A stretch of DNA of 64,000 bases from Centrapalus pauciflorus (lineage: Eukaryota; Streptophyta; Magnoliopsida; Asterales; Asteraceae): positions 50,204-114,203 of the forward strand of contig JAANYP010001201.1 in NCBI GenBank assembly GCA_020465985.1. The letters run 5' to 3'. Under the pieces are notes generated by a model that worked only from the letters and a program-made list of their open reading frames with translations, made no database searches and had not been told where the DNA came from. Below are positions 10,465 to 23,677 of this stretch, piece by piece. The position numbers were made by a program, and so were the translations under genes. How positions within the stretch are numbered: position 1 is the first letter of the stretch; each line of letters starts with the position of its first letter.

Positions 10465-13400
10465 TATCCTTCCCTTGTTCTCTGGCCTTTAATTTTTGGA
10501 TGTGTCACAAAAGACACCTTCACTAAAACTTCTTTCGATATCAGGCCCAAGATCCTTTCCCCTTTTCCATCAACTTCTTGACATATGCCCTGATTCTTTA
10601 GCCGGTTTTCGACATTTGATTCACTCAGGGCAACTGCCCGCTCACTCCATTCGCCTGTACCCTCTTGGTTGGGCTACATTAGTGTGGTCATAGGTTTCCA
10701 ATTCTGGCCTTGTTGCCACCCATCTGTGTGTTTTTAAGCCTTCCACTGACTGCCTTCCTTTGATATAGGGACGCTCAACAATTGCTTCCTTGGCTAGCCT
10801 TCTTTCAGCCAACATCATTAAAACTTTTTCCTAGCCAAGTTGTCAACGTGGGGTATGAGCTCTCGCATGTTGTACTGTTGATTTGGTCCACAGAGGACCT
10901 GATTACCTTTCTCTTACTCCTTTGTTTCTCCCCTGCTTATGTCTCGCAGCTTCCATTATTTTTCTTTTGCACCTCCAAGGTAGACATTTTAATTATTTCT
11001 TTGCTTCTTGGGTGCACAAAGCTTGGCACGAGCTTTTTTGGCATATTCTTCTCTTTCTCACGCACTTCCAGGGCTTCAATCGTTTTTCTCTGACCTTCAA
11101 AATACCTGTCCATAGGAAGACCCATTTCTCTAGCCCTGGCTTTGTGAAAATTGATCTTCTGCTTGTTCTGCTGTATGGGATCATCTTCTGCTATTCCCTT
11201 TTCCCTTTAGATGCTGTAGTGTGGTAGCAAGCTCAGGAATTTCCTCTCTTCTTCTTCTTCTTCAGTTATGAAATTAAGTGCTTCTTTTACTGCTAGCGCC
11301 TTTGTCCTTCAGGAATGAATTCCTCCCCCTTCGACTGCGCAAGGTTTGGAGAAGAGACAGCCTGAGTAGGCATAGCAGCTTGAGGAGGCACCTTCCGCTA
11401 TACCTGTTTCAAAGACATCTGCTGGCCTGAACAGTTTGTTGGTAAGTTGCAGACAACTGGTATCTACTTAGAGAGAATTTTTCTCCCCTTCTACTTAGTC
11501 TTCGAGGCCAGATGACTTCTCCCCCTTTGAGGAGATGAAGCAGCGGACTTCAACACCTGGTCTGCCTGACGACACAAAGTCAGCAGGCTTTCCAGACAGG
11601 TTTAGAGAAGGTCTGAGGACAACAAGGCTCTGCACTAAGCCAGCCAAGTTAACCTTCACTCGTAAGCTAGGAAAGACAGGTCTGAGCGACGAGGAGGGGA
11701 ATCGCAAGGGATGTAGCTTAAAAATATTTTCCCTGGTCAGACGCTTGAAACAGCAGAGATTTTGCAGTTGTGCAGGATGACGTCTAGAGAATCTTGAAAA
11801 AAAAACTCAGCACGATTGAGAACAGGAGTTTGAAAGGGAGCCAATTAGAGTTTGTAAAGCTAGCCAGAGGAGTGTCTGAATGTAAGAGTAGTCGAGTTTG
11901 CAAGAATGTTTAAAGAAGTGATGACAGCTGTTGGGAAATGGCTGTCATTGGGGACAGATTCCTGCTGTATGGAAAGAATAGAGGAGAGGGAGGTGGAACA
12001 TTTTGCAGCTGAGTAGTGAGTGCTAACAGCTGTGGAGATGGATCAGATGTGGAGTTGTAGGAAAGAGGCCTTGAACGGAACAAAGAACCCCTAAGCTGTG
12101 TGCAGACACAGTGTCTGATATGATGGAGGGTAGAGAGGCATGGTTGTTTGTTTTTCAAAGAACCAACTTTGCTGGTCAGCAAAGAACGCTGATCCTTCAA
12201 AAGCAGGTCTTTGGGAGATGGAGGTTTATGGGTAGATGTTTTGAGTGGGGTAGCATGGAGAGGAGCTGATGAGGCTGTGTTTGAGGATGTGATGGAGAGG
12301 GAAGAGGGACTTTGGACAGAAGCTCCATAGCCTGGGCACAAGTAAGATGGCCCCGCTTTTTGAGGGTCAAAGGGTCCTTCAGCAGTGGCTTGTAGCGCAT
12401 CACCGGGGGATGAAGGGGATGATGTTTGGGCCTTTCAGATGCTGCTTGTGTTTCCAACACCCTTCATGAAGACCAGTGGTGGTTCCCTCTGCAGTGCCTT
12501 GGTAAATACAACTCATCATTGGGAGATGGGATATGCATTTCAAACATCAGCAGTGGTGAAACCTGCTGATGGAATTTGCATGGAGGAGCCGCCTCACCAG
12601 AGGCTGGTGTGATCCCTGAGGTTTATCAGCTTGGGTTGTTCGGTCCCTCAGCAGCTGTTTGGTGTAGAACAGCTTGTGTATCATGGGGAAGCAGAAGTTT
12701 TGAGGCTGAGCGCTACTGTTCTTATTCAGCAAGCGTCGGGCACCTCGTGCAGACTCAGGGTGTGAGAAGATTTTATTGGGGGACAGTGTGGGACACGTTA
12801 TGGCGTGGAGAGACTCCTGTCTTTCAATATCTCAGCTGTTGGGAGGCGGGATTGGATAGTTGGGATAGTTGATGTGGGTCTCTCCATTGTACACACTGGT
12901 TCCTTTTGGGAGGAAACCAGAGGTCTAGGCTGACTCTAGTTTGACTCAGATTGGAGTGAAGCTGCTCCCAAATGATGCTGAACTTTCCCAAAATAGGATG
13001 CGGCCGCTGGTGGTTGCTTCTTCTCAACTGAACCCTGTTGAGCGGGGACAGAGGAGGTGGTTCGTTGGGCTGGTTCGTTTTGGCTAGGGATTTGCGTTGG
13101 TAGTGAATGGATGATTTGTGATGTGGAGGAGAGGGGAGGGATCTGTTTGGACAGGTGTGAGACTGTTCAGAAAGGGGGCTGGCCTGTTCCATAGTCTCTT
13201 GTGCCACAGAGGCACCAGCCAACAAGGCTCAGGCTCACACAGCTGAACCAGGGTGAGGAGTCTGCTCCTCCTCGGCCACAGAGGTAGGGGCAGACTTAGT
13301 TCTGAGCTGTTTGGCCTTTTTTTCACAGGCCCAGCTTTCAGTTGCAGGGTACTTTTAAATAAGCTTGGCACCTTGGCTTTGGTTTTCTAGCGGGGAGCCC

Positions 13401-14294
13401 GCAGCTTCTAGATCCACCCTCACATCAGAGGGGTCCTTCCACCAATCCTAAACAGCCTCCACATGGGTGTGGTAGAGGAGGCTCATTTTGTAGTACATTG
13501 CGTATGAAAGATCCTATTTCCCTATGACAGGAAGCAGCAGACTTAGTAGGGCTGGAGTTGTAGGAGTTGCTCACCACAAACATGGCTGAAAATGAGGCTT
13601 CAGAAGAAACCTGGGATAAACGGACAGCAGCTGGTCTTGGCTCTTGTTGCCCACAGGTTCTCAGGTTTGCCAAATCCACTTAGCCATGTCAAGAGAGTCC
13701 CATCCACTAGCTGTAGGACTATTGGCACTTCTTCCTCTCTGCTGAGTTGGTCGAAGAACCAATCTTTTACTGCTGACCGCTCATTATTACCGAAGCCAAC
13801 AGCAAGCTATAGGTAGGAGACAAATCTTCCTGTTATAATGTGCTCCAATTTTGGGTTCGCTACACCACGACGCGTAGCAGATTTCCCATTTTGCTCATCT
13901 CCGGCTGGGTGGGGCCAGATATATGACTCCGCAACGGGCAGATTGAAGAACCTCCTTAGAAGAATCCAACATTTATATCAATGGGTTTGCGTTCCATTAA
14001 GAATAGTGTCCTTGATGACCGTGGTGTCGGGGTTTGTAAGAACAGGTGATTACCAGAACTCATACACCACTCCTGGTACAGGACACCAGGCGTTGCAGTC
14101 ATTCGCATAGTTCAACGGATGAACTCTGCAGGAAACTCCACCATTTGATCGTAGCCTTTCCCACATAGTTTTGTGAAATAGTGAGGTTTGCTACATCGTT
14201 GTGGGTTTAATGGTCAGCTGTGGTGACTGATGAATGTTTGAACAACATCATCACCAACGAACACTGGAAGGACGGGGATTAGGTTGTGAGCCAT
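10465..14294 (-). pseudogene. Second, indel-ridden copy of the extra ORF (A2)
   Basis: This matches about 2410-6160 of A1 along its whole length, from the CAT at 14292-14294 (start ATG) to a point about 130 codons before the normal end, where the gap cuts it. Very many single-base insertions and deletions, often in homopolymers, break it into short frames. At all four positions where A1 has a stop, this copy has a Gln codon (near 13036, 12903, 12834 and 12033). It is therefore not simply a poor copy of the A1 molecule. The indel pattern looks like uncorrected long-read sequence rather than evolution, so the true gene may be much less broken. Confidence 0.8.
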
Positions 14295-14985
14295 TTGGAA
14301 TTTTTGAGATTGAATACGCACAGGGACACTTATCGATTTTAGGTTCTTGAGGATTTCTGGACAGTGATGAAGAAAATGAAACAGAGTTTGGTATTTAAGA
14401 TTTGAATGTCTGAGTGTGTATGGAGAGAAGATTTTGGGCTGGTTTGATTTGAAAAAGTCGTTAAAGAAAACGGAACGGTTGGTCCATTGTCAGACCGTTG
14501 CAGACCACTTGATTCTTTTTAAACCACTTACAAGTAATCCACATTTCCGCCCGTAATAAGTTACCATAAAACTTAATTAAGTGGACTTAATCGTTGAAGA
14601 AAGGGAATTAGAATTCTTTGTCTAAGTGTGGTCAACCTGTGATGACCAACGCCATCACAAGCTGTTCAATCTTCCACAACGTTCATTTTTCAAGCTGATT
14701 CCTCCAGCCTGCTCTCCTTTGTAGAGCAGAGGTCGGTGTTCAATAGGAGAACAGGTTACAAGTAAAACTTGTAATGGACAGCGTGACGAATGACAGGTGC
14801 GGATTGAACCACCAGAGGCCAGGCTGGCGACTAAACTTTTTTGTTCAGCCTCGTTTGTATGCTCAAGCTGTTCAAGTTTTCAGACAATGACCAGTACCGC
14901 ACATGTATAACCTTCTGTCTAAGCTGTTCTGAAAAACTGTCAGGTGCAACATACAGATTTTGTTAGACCTTTGCGGAAGAAACAC
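14294..14985 (-). other. A2 spacer between extra ORF and pol
   Basis: Noisy copy of the A1 interval 6161-6855, including the motif-rich part with AAGCTGTTC and AACAGG words (14640-14940). No gene is seen. Confidence 0.7.
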
Positions 14986-17900
14986 TTAGTCCACTCTTGT
15001 TTAACATGCCCAGTTTTGCTGACAAGGTCATTAAACCTTGTTTCATCCAGAGGTTTGGTGGATGAAAATGTCTTCACGCTGTGTTCATTTGTGGATAATA
15101 AAACTTACCTCCACATTACCCTTTCTGATGTCGATCCCTGATGAGTGATGTCTGCTTCACTAGCTTTGTTCTTGAATGAAAACTGGAATTGTGGAGATGG
15201 CTATGGCACTTGTATTATCACACAGAATAGGAGAGTTTTCCATACACAAGGCCCATAATCTTCAAGCTGATGCTGCATCCCACAGAATCTGCCCACAGCA
15301 GCCTTCCAGCCGCAATGTACTCAGCTTCAGCAGTAGAATAGGACACTGAGTTTGCCTTCTGCTACTCCAACTGATCCACTTTCCACCAAGCGAGTTGACA
15401 TCCACCTGTTGTGCTTTTCCTGTTCTAGATGCCCAACCCCCCCTCGCCCCAAATCGAATTCTTGAAAAACTGTTAGCTCAAGGCTTGAGTCTTGGGATAC
15501 CAACAGACCCAAAACGTGGTACCCTTTAGGTATCTGAAGATTCTTTTTAACCGCAGCAGATGAGATTCCTTTGGATAGCTTTGGAACCTAGCACAAAACA
15601 GGGCGGTTAGAAACAATCATATCAGGTCTACTAGCGTTAAGTATTATAGCACGCTCCCAATCATGCCTCTGTCAGCTGTTACTGAAACAGCTTTGCCATG
15701 GACTCAGATCCAATTTAAATTAGTTGCCCATGGGGTTTTAATAGGGACACTTTGATCAAATTTGAAACTTTCTTTTCAATAGATCTAACGTGTACTTTCT
15801 TTGATTTATAAAAATTCCCGTTGAGGTTTTTTTTTTAACCTGTAATCCTAAAAAGAAAGACAGTTCTCCCATCATACTCAATTTCATACTTGGATTTCTA
15901 GTAATACAAATTCTTGCCCACAACTGCTCATTTGTAGACCCAATTATATCATCCACGAAATTTGAACAAGCCCTAATGTAGATTAACTTTCTTTATGAAC
16001 AGTGTAGTATCCACTTTACCTCTGGACTACCCATTGCCTTCATTAAGGAACTCAGTAAGAGTGTCATACCAGGCTCTAGGGGGCTTGTTTGAGACCATCG
16101 AGAGCCTTTGTCCCAAACTATAGACAAAACCTGGATGTTGTTCATTTCAAAACCTGGAGGCTGCTTAAACATAAACTTCTTCTTGCCAGATTTCCAATCA
16201 AAATGCACTCTTCAACACCATTTGAAATACCTTAATGATCTTATGAGCGCGTAGGGGTAGATACAAACGAATTGCTTCTGACTGGAAAAAGGAGCAAATG
16301 TTTTCATCATAATCAATTACTTCCTCCTTGTCTGTAGACATTGAGACAAACAGTCTTGCCTTATTTCTAATGACATGACCTTGATCATCCATCTTATTCC
16401 TGAAGACCCATTTAGTGCCATATAGTTACTTTAGGAGAAGGGCCAGCTTAAATACAATTTTTTCTATCAAAATGATTGAGCTCTTCTTGCATTTGGCCGT
16501 GCTCACAAATTGCCTTTTTATGATTTTCATCAACCTTCTTTGGCTCCATCAGTTGAAACAAAGCTAGAGAATAATACAAAAATTACATAAGCTGTTCACG
16601 ACGTGGTTTTGTATCCCTTTGTTGTTGCACCCATTATTTGCATCATTGGGTGACACTGATTCCACTTAGGATCATTTTTCAATGATCTTCACCCTGAGTT
16701 GTTAACATCTTCAGCCTATCCTGCTTGAACAGCTCTCAAGGAGATTTTCAGGAACACATGTTGTTCTTGAGCCTGTTCATTTGTTGAACCTGTCTGACCA
16801 CTTGTGAAACATATCAGCAGTGGAAACGGGAAAATCAGAATTGATAGGTTCTGGAACATGCAAGTTGTAATTAAGTCATACATTATTCACACAGGATGTA
16901 TTGACATAATCATCATCATGTCCATCATGATTAACAGGTTCTCACACGGGGTAGGGACGCTTTTGAGTCCTCTTCATTGTTTGAATGCACGATCATCAAA
17001 GTTAATCTTCTCCTGAAACTAATTCAGGAACAACTTTGGTGGACGCATCTTGGAACTCTTCAAAGGTGACATTGATTAGATTTCATCTAATCACCTTTTT
17101 TTGTTGTGATACTCTGTAGGCTTTGGATATAGCAGAGTAGCCAAGCAACACATCTTCATCAGCTTTAGGTTCAACTTTGACGCTGGTCCCTTTGATTCAG
17201 AATGAACAGGGGACATCAAAACACATGGAATAACTGACATTTGCTTCCGCCCTTTGAGCCGCTCATAGGGAGTCTTGTTGAATCTTTCACCACTAAGGAT
17301 CTGTTTTGGGGAAGCAGCAGTGTTAACAGCTTCAGCCCCCAATGATGAACGGTAAAAACCTGTTGATGCCCACAGCATGGTTTCTGGCAGCCTCTCATGA
17401 GAGTTCGATTTCTCCTTTTCAGCAACTCCATTTTTGTTGAGGGAGTTTACAGTTGAAACGTTTGAGTGATTCCTGTATTCTCTCACAGCAGTCTTCAAGA
17501 GTTACTGTTTCGAACTCAGTACATGCTCACTTCTAAGGCTGCTTTACTTGGCAGAGTTCCGCTATTTCCTCTTTTTGACAAATCCAATCATCTCTCTAGC
17601 CACGCCTCTCCTTTGCTCTTTACGAAAGATCACCCCTGTGTATCTGGAGACCTCATCAAACCATTACTAGCGTGTATCTTCTTCTCCCAGATTGGGAATT
17701 AACAGGTCCAAACCAGTCCCTATGGATTAGAAGAGTGGAGTATCAATAGAGAAATTATGTTTGGATTTAAAAGTGTTTCCTCTGCTTGCCTTTCTCACAA
17801 AGTTTGCATCATCTATCCTTAGCAAAAGTCTAGAAGGCAAAAACCTTGTCACCAACTCTTTCCCTTACAGAGTTTGTTGATATCTTGAAGTTCATATGCT

Positions 17901-18345
17901 GACAGTCTTTTGTGCCATAGCAGTTTTAGATCAAGCATTGGTTCTTGTGAGGAAACAGGGTTTCAGTTGTGGGTCAGAGAATGCATCTCCACCAACATAT
18001 ACACCTTTTCTTTCGTTGACGCACCATAGCACAAACTTTGCCTTTGGGGATCCAATATGTCAACCCAGGTGCCCTCATCAAAGTTAAACCTTGAGCCAAG
18101 CATCAACAGTTGATCTTTATGTTTACAAGGTTATGTTAGCCCAACCACATAGGCTACTTTTGAACAATCGCACCGTACCAGCTTTAATAGTTCATTATCC
18201 CTCAGTGGATCCCTGTACCTTGTCACCAAGGTGACTTTTGGACCTTTTTCAGTCTGAGATCACTCAGCAATTGCTTACAACCTGTCATGTGGCCCTGAGC
18301 AGCCCACCTGTCCAAGTACCAAACCTGGGAAGGTGTTTTTTCTTA
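14986..18345 (-). pseudogene. pol: Second, indel-ridden copy of Copia pol (A2)
   Basis: Aligned by eye to A1 6856-10150 over its whole length. Recognisable parts are the protease start near 18330 (CCAAACCTGGGAAGG matches the WYLDSG region), integrase pieces (17091-17498), the RT YxDD region (about 15950: MDDIIGSTNEQL) and RNase H (15250-15420). Nearly every 20-60 bases there is a one-base indel, so no long frame survives. At the A1 stop sites this copy has sense codons (CAA near 16328, GGA near 17471). At 18345 it joins a part of gag that in element B lies about 1.46 kb further upstream, so most of the gag C-terminal half is missing. Confidence 0.8.
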
Positions 18346-19655
18346 TACATCATCAGTAGGATTCAGTCTCTAAGCTGCTGAAGGCTTCAGCTTCAGCCAT
18401 ATTTGTTTGAAGCTGCTTGTTGATGGGACATCAGTGTGGCCATCAGACTTGATTATCTTCTTCATCAGATGATGAATCAGATTCCTCCCAATCCAAAGTC
18501 TCTGCCATTGGAGTCCCTTTGGTCGGTTGGAACCCACTGAGTTTTCCAACTCCTCAGCTAGCCATGGCCATAAGGTACTTAACCCTTATAACCCTCATCC
18601 TTGTTAGTCTTGTTGGGTTTGGATGACTGACCAACCGCTTTGACACACAGTCAGCAGCTATGTGACCAGTTTTTGCCACATTTGAAGCACTCAGCTTTGG
18701 ATTTGTCAAATGCCTTCTTTTTCTCCAGCACCTGAGCTTCCTTGTAGCATGTTTCTCCAAACCTTTCTTGTTGAACCTTTTGACAAGCATGGCATCATTG
18801 TCATCATCTTGTTCAGCAAGATATGCAGCATCTTCTTCGTCTGACCACCTCTCCCTTTTCATCATCTGTTGATCAGGTGAATGAACACATCACTCACCGA
18901 TTTACAGGCTGTCTCACATTAGCCACAAAGGCTGCACCTCTTTTGGACATTTCCAAGGCATTTCTCTTTTGTTGCCTTGACTGTTCATCATTCAGTAAGA
19001 TCCATACGAGATTGACCAGATCCATACTTCTGATAGTACCTGAGTTCCTTAGGATTGTTGAAAAGTAGTTCCACTCTTCAGGTAAAATGTCCAGAAATTT
19101 ATTCACCAGGGTAAGACTGTCCTTTGATCCCAAGCTTTGAGTCATTCACTAGGCAGTAAACCTGGTGTAGGTTTCAGTGAGAGTCTCCTTTAGTTTAGCA
19201 AAGAAGAGTTCATACTGTCTAACAAGATTGTTGATCCTGTTGTCCAGTGTGATTGTGGGTCCATCATAGACGGTACACAAAGTATCCCACATCTCCTTTG
19301 CTGTCTTCATTTTCTCAACCTGCTTGAACACATCATCAGGAAGAGAAATGACCAGATTGTTTCTGGCCTTTGCATCCAGAGCCACCAGTCTCTTGTCTTC
19401 ATCAGACCATTGAGCTTTAGCTTTCTCAAAGGTCCTGATTTCAGGAGCAGCTCCTTCAACCGCTGGAGTTATGGTAGTAACAGAGGTTGGCACATAGGGG
19501 CCCTCCATTACTATCTCTGGCAGTTGTACATCCAGATTCTCTAAATAGAGCATCATTCTGCACTTCCAACCAGAGAAGTTTTGATGATTAAATTTTGGAG
19601 GTTTGCCCATAGAACCATTGTCATAGTAAGAAGAATTTGCAGCACTGTTGTCCAT
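18346..19655 (-). pseudogene. gag: Copia gag of A2, N-terminal part, frameshifted
   Basis: The start ATG at 19653-19655 opens MDNSAANSSYYDNGSMGKPP, matching the gag start of B. The first 168 codons are open and include FSGWKCRMMLYLE and the NLVRQYELF region typical of the Copia gag family (UBN2/gag_2 type). A single-base deletion near 19150 moves the frame, and the protein continues at 18894-19145 (LVNKFLDILPEEWNYFST). Below about 18890 single-base indels become frequent again. A zinc knuckle is readable at about 18640-18700 (KTGHIAADC). It would coat and package element RNA. Confidence 0.82.
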
Positions 19656-19701
19656 GGAAACTTGGGAGAATAAGAGATCTAGAATGACACACACTCTAAA
19701 C

Positions 19702-19716
19702 TGCTCTGATACCAGT
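19702..19716 (-). promoter_or_regulatory. Primer binding site of A2
   Basis: The minus strand reads ACTGGTATCAGAGCA next to the LTR end CCTACA. TGGTATCAGAGC is the standard site complementary to the 3' end of plant initiator Met-tRNA. It fixes the LTR at 19717-20839 as the 5' LTR of a minus-strand element. Confidence 0.92.
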
Positions 19717-20839
19717 TGTAGGTCCCGAGAGGTTCCCAAAGTATATAGTTATAAGCTGTAGAGGGGGGGTGAATACAGCAATTTAAAAAACTTAACACAC
19801 TCTTTTCTCAATGTTTGTATGTATTATCAACAATTTGTTAATTACAAACAAGCTTGAATGCGGAATAGTTCAAGCTGAGATGACAGATACAACAGTATGT
19901 TCACTAGTCTAAGACAAACTCAAACTAGTATACAATGAATACACTCACTAAGAAGCACTCACTGTGTTTACAATACTTAAGGGAACAGCTTATGTAAAAC
20001 AGCTTAGACACACAGATGCTGGTTTACACAGAAGGCTTGCATGCATGAAAATCACACTTGCACGTTCACTCTTGGTTTCAGCACTTAGCTTTCTTCACAC
20101 TTCTTTCTGTCCTTAGAAGCTTCCTTTTATACTCACTAGAGGATCTAAGAGAAACATCTTCATTGGACGGAATGAAAAAGGAGAAGTCTTGTTGAAAAGA
20201 CAACATAACCTTTTCTGCACTTTTCTGAAAAGCAGACTTGTCTTCACATGTGCAGAACTTTTGTCTTTTTACTTTGTCTGTTGCATTGCCTTTAAACTAA
20301 TTTAGGAATGTCAACTTTGCGTCTTTCTTCCTTGTAAAGGCCTATTTTGATATAAGAAAAAGGTCTGTCACCCTTTTTCAAATAACCTTTTGTCTTCATG
20401 TTACAGAACAGCTTGGGCAGGCTGAGCAGTTCTGTTTTCCACTTTGTCTTCGACTTTGTAAACTGATCTTGTAGTCAAAAACAATACATGATGACTTGGA
20501 AACATATTCCATAAAGTGTTTAGCCTGTTCACAAAGAACAGGTTCTGTTCACAAAGAACAGAACACTTTAAAAATGCCCAAGCTGCTCAACAGTGTAGAG
20601 CAGCGTAGACAGTTTATGTCCAGCCTGTTCAGCAGACAGAGCAGCTTAGACAAACTGTCTTAGTTGCAACACATGCAACATATAGAACAGCTTTAGACTG
20701 ATATTGCAAATCATTTTCAGGTTTCAATAAGGCATATAACAGGCCTTAAATTTAACCTTCAAATGCATCAACAGGTTTGATTATAAATCTCCCCCTCAGA
20801 TGTAGAACAGGTTTGACTGAGGCCTTTTTGTGCCTAACA
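19717..20839 (-). repeat. 5' LTR of Sirevirus-like Copia element A2
   Basis: 1123 bp, TG...CA ends, and highly similar to the A1 LTR at 532-1656. A TATA box lies at 20123-20131. A perfect 20-base-scale duplication, CTGTTCACAAAGAACAGGTT then CTGTTCACAAAGAACA, lies near 20526-20563. The sequence is clean here, unlike 10465-18890. Confidence 0.92.
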
Positions 20840-21955
20840 AAGGCCAAGGGAATTTCCAAAGTGTTAAATGTTTAAAGGGAAAATCATACCGACAATTGAC
20901 TTGGAATGTATATCACAACAAACAACCAAAGGAATAAAAAATTCCTAAGTGTGAAAGTGAAATACTGAAAATACGTTTGACACCGCTATCTGATTGAACC
21001 TTCTTTGACTTTCTCGCAAAAATATTCTGTTAGTATAGGTCGTAATTTGTAAAGTACTTTTGAGTTGATTTAATTTTATTTTTACTTAATTTAATTTTAG
21101 TTCAGTTTATTTTATTTTATTTTATTTTACTTTAAGTAGGGTAAAGGTCAAAATTACAAGGATGCATTATTGGTTGAAAAAACAAATATTGCGTGAAAAT
21201 CTGTTGCTTAGTGTGAATGATTTTGCCAAGTTTGTAAAATTCCGTTACATGAAAAAGTTGGATTTTATTCAAGAATTTTCAAAATTTTCAGCTAAGTTCG
21301 AAATCCAGACAAATTCGAAGCTACCTTCGAACTTGCTGGAAGTTCAAACTTATGCTAAGTTCGAAGGTAGTTGATATAAATAGGTTAACAGTACTTCATT
21401 TAAGACACCTACCCTCGAATTTGTGTTCTTGAACTTGTGCTCAGGTGATCTCGAACTTGTTCTCGAACATACCGTATTTCGAATTTCGTCCTATTCCTCG
21501 AAGTTTTCCCTCAATTTCTTGAACATACACGTATACTATGGTATTCTGATCATCATTATACTAAGTAAGTGTAGTTTACGACATTATTGTGGCAAAAATC
21601 GACCATATTTGATAGTTATGTTAGCTAAAACTAGGTGATTTCAAATCACGAGTTTTAAAAGATAAAACTTCAAACAAATGATACATAACTTCGATTAGAA
21701 CCTAATAGGACTAAGTTACATGGTTATTAAGTCAAATGGGGTCACAATCATGGTTTTTAAGTTGAAAGCGACCGACTTTCGAATTTGTTCTTCAGGTTCG
21801 AACTTGTCAGAAAGTTCGAACTTGTTGAAATATCTATAAGTTCGAAGTCAGTCAAGTTCGAATGAATGCCTCGAATTTATTTAAGTTCGGATGTTTTTTA
21901 ACAATCTCGAATTTGTCCAAGTTCGAATGTGTTGGACTTCGAACTTAATCTTGGG
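20840..21955. other. Non-coding flank with dispersed TTCGAA / CTCGAA motifs
   Basis: No gene is seen. From about 21290 the sequence is studded with TTCGAA and CTCGAA words (for example 21297, 21415, 21451, 21462, 21798, 21816, 21840, 21856), often followed by CTTGT. It ends abruptly at 21956 where homology to the F-family LTR starts. It resembles the 1-531 flank in style but is not the same sequence. Confidence 0.6.
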
Positions 21956-23672
21956 AAACTTGGGAAATAAAAGACATAGAGTCTTTCATTTCATCACTTT
22001 AACTCTTCATCTTCAAAACTCTCTCAATCATCTCTTGAAGATTACTGAAGCATTAGAAGCAAGAATCGTCACTTAATTCGTCCAAAAAGGTTAGAAATCT
22101 GAATTTTTATGAAGTTTTGTGTTCTTGAGGTTTTTCCTCATATTTGGTCCAATCTGGACGAATTTGAGTGTTAATGTTATGGAAAATGATGTAGAAACAA
22201 TCAATATATGATGATATAACATTACTACGGATTGCATGTTGTTAGATTTGAGTTTTGGAAATTTTTAGTTAAAACCCGTAGCTGCGACCTGAGATTCTGA
22301 TGGTCGACTCGGCGAGTCGATGGGTCGACTCGGTGAGTCACCAAGAACATTCGAATAAATCTTCAAAAAAATTCATAAGTGTTGGATTCGAATTTGGTTG
22401 GGACCCGAATTCGGATGAGACCCGAAATTAGATTGGACCGAAATCGAATAAGAACCGAACTCGGATGGACCCGAATTCGGATGGGTCAACGTAAGTCGGA
22501 TGGATCCGAAATCCCTCCGAGGATCCGTAATTCGGACCTCGACTCGGCGAGTCGCCTACAGTTTAGGTGTAATTCGGATGGTTAAGTAAACACACTTTTG
22601 AGATACCTTTTGTAACATATTAAGGTAAATAAAGGAGGGTTAATTGGGAATAATAACACCTCAAATGATGAGATTTAAACGTGAGTTTCGGATGTCGGTT
22701 CCAAATGTTGTAACACTTATACTTGTATAAATTGATACTCGAACTCGTATGTGATATGTTTTCTTTATGGAAATGTAGCAGGTCCCTTATGGTGTTGTTT
22801 AACCCACAGTGGGGTACTTTGTGAGTCCGGTTGAAATACCGAAGAGAAATAAGATAATCTGAAATTAACTAACGCACCCACTGTGAGTACCTTAGATTTT
22901 AACATGTCTACGTCTGCTTTATGTTTGCTTTGCCTGCTGAGGCATGTTGTTTCACTTTCGTTTGGCACTCTACTAATTAGCGTTTATGTTGATGCGCAAT
23001 CATACTTGTTGCATGTTCGTTCATTTGTTGTGCATCCTATCGATGGACCTGCGGGTCGCATCTGTACTCTGATGTTACTGTGCTATATGACCAAGAGTTT
23101 GACACCTCTATGGTCAGGATAGACAGTAGGTCATCCCCGATGTTATGTCTGCCTCAGATGGTTTGTTTTTCTTATGCCAAGTGTCATCTCGAAGGAGCTG
23201 CGGCTCGGTTTTGCGTACTTTGGGTACGTGTGGAGTATACGGTATGTGTTACCAGTGTTACTCTTGGGGGCATCATAAGGATTTGTGGAATGTGTAAAAT
23301 CATTTGGTATACACTAAGCATTCGCTTACCCCTCAGTTGTTGAATTTTTACAGGAAAATGGAAATCTGCTGCGGGACCACCTAGCTAGGTCGTCTGTTGA
23401 AGTGATTGAAGATATCTACTATTTATCTTGGTAACAGATTTACGGAATCTTGTTGTAATAAATTTAGAGTGATGTTATGTTATTGAGTATGTAGACGTAG
23501 TATTGGAACCTTTGTAGCACCGTAGGGTGTTGGATAAATTTGAATTATTTTATTTTGTACTTTTATGCTTCCGCACTTTAAATTAAGTATTCAGATCATT
23601 ATGTAATAATTTATGTTTGGTGAATAATCCTGGGTGTATTATAATGGTGGTTATTGTGGCAAGGGTGTCACA
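21956..23672 (+). repeat. Truncated 5' LTR of Gypsy F1
   Basis: This matches the full LTR at 27040-29040 from its position about 260 onward (AACTTGGGAAATAAAAGACA) to the end GGGTGTCACA. The first 260 bp of the LTR are missing and replaced by unrelated sequence. It contains ACTCGGCGAGT motifs (22307-22317, 22541-22551) and repeated GAATTCGGATG-like words. The two short reading frames at 22883-23343 are LTR sequence, not genes. Confidence 0.85.
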
Positions 23673-23677
23673 GGATA

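Noticed and set aside
10465..18345. Genuine ancient decay as the cause of the A2 indels
   Set aside because: Indels are single-base, dense and homopolymer-biased while the flanking A2 gag and LTR are clean; read error is more likely, though not proven.
532..20839. One single 20-kb Sirevirus-like element with an internal duplication
   Set aside because: No shared target duplication, a gap in the middle, a sharp change in error rate, and six of six diagnostic codons differ between the two interior copies. Two insertions joined at the gap fits better.
22883..23343. Reading frames of 79 and 87 codons (repeated at 28251-28711, and 53268-53775 and 59126-59624 on the other strand)
   Set aside because: They lie inside LTRs of the E/F family and repeat only because the LTRs repeat.
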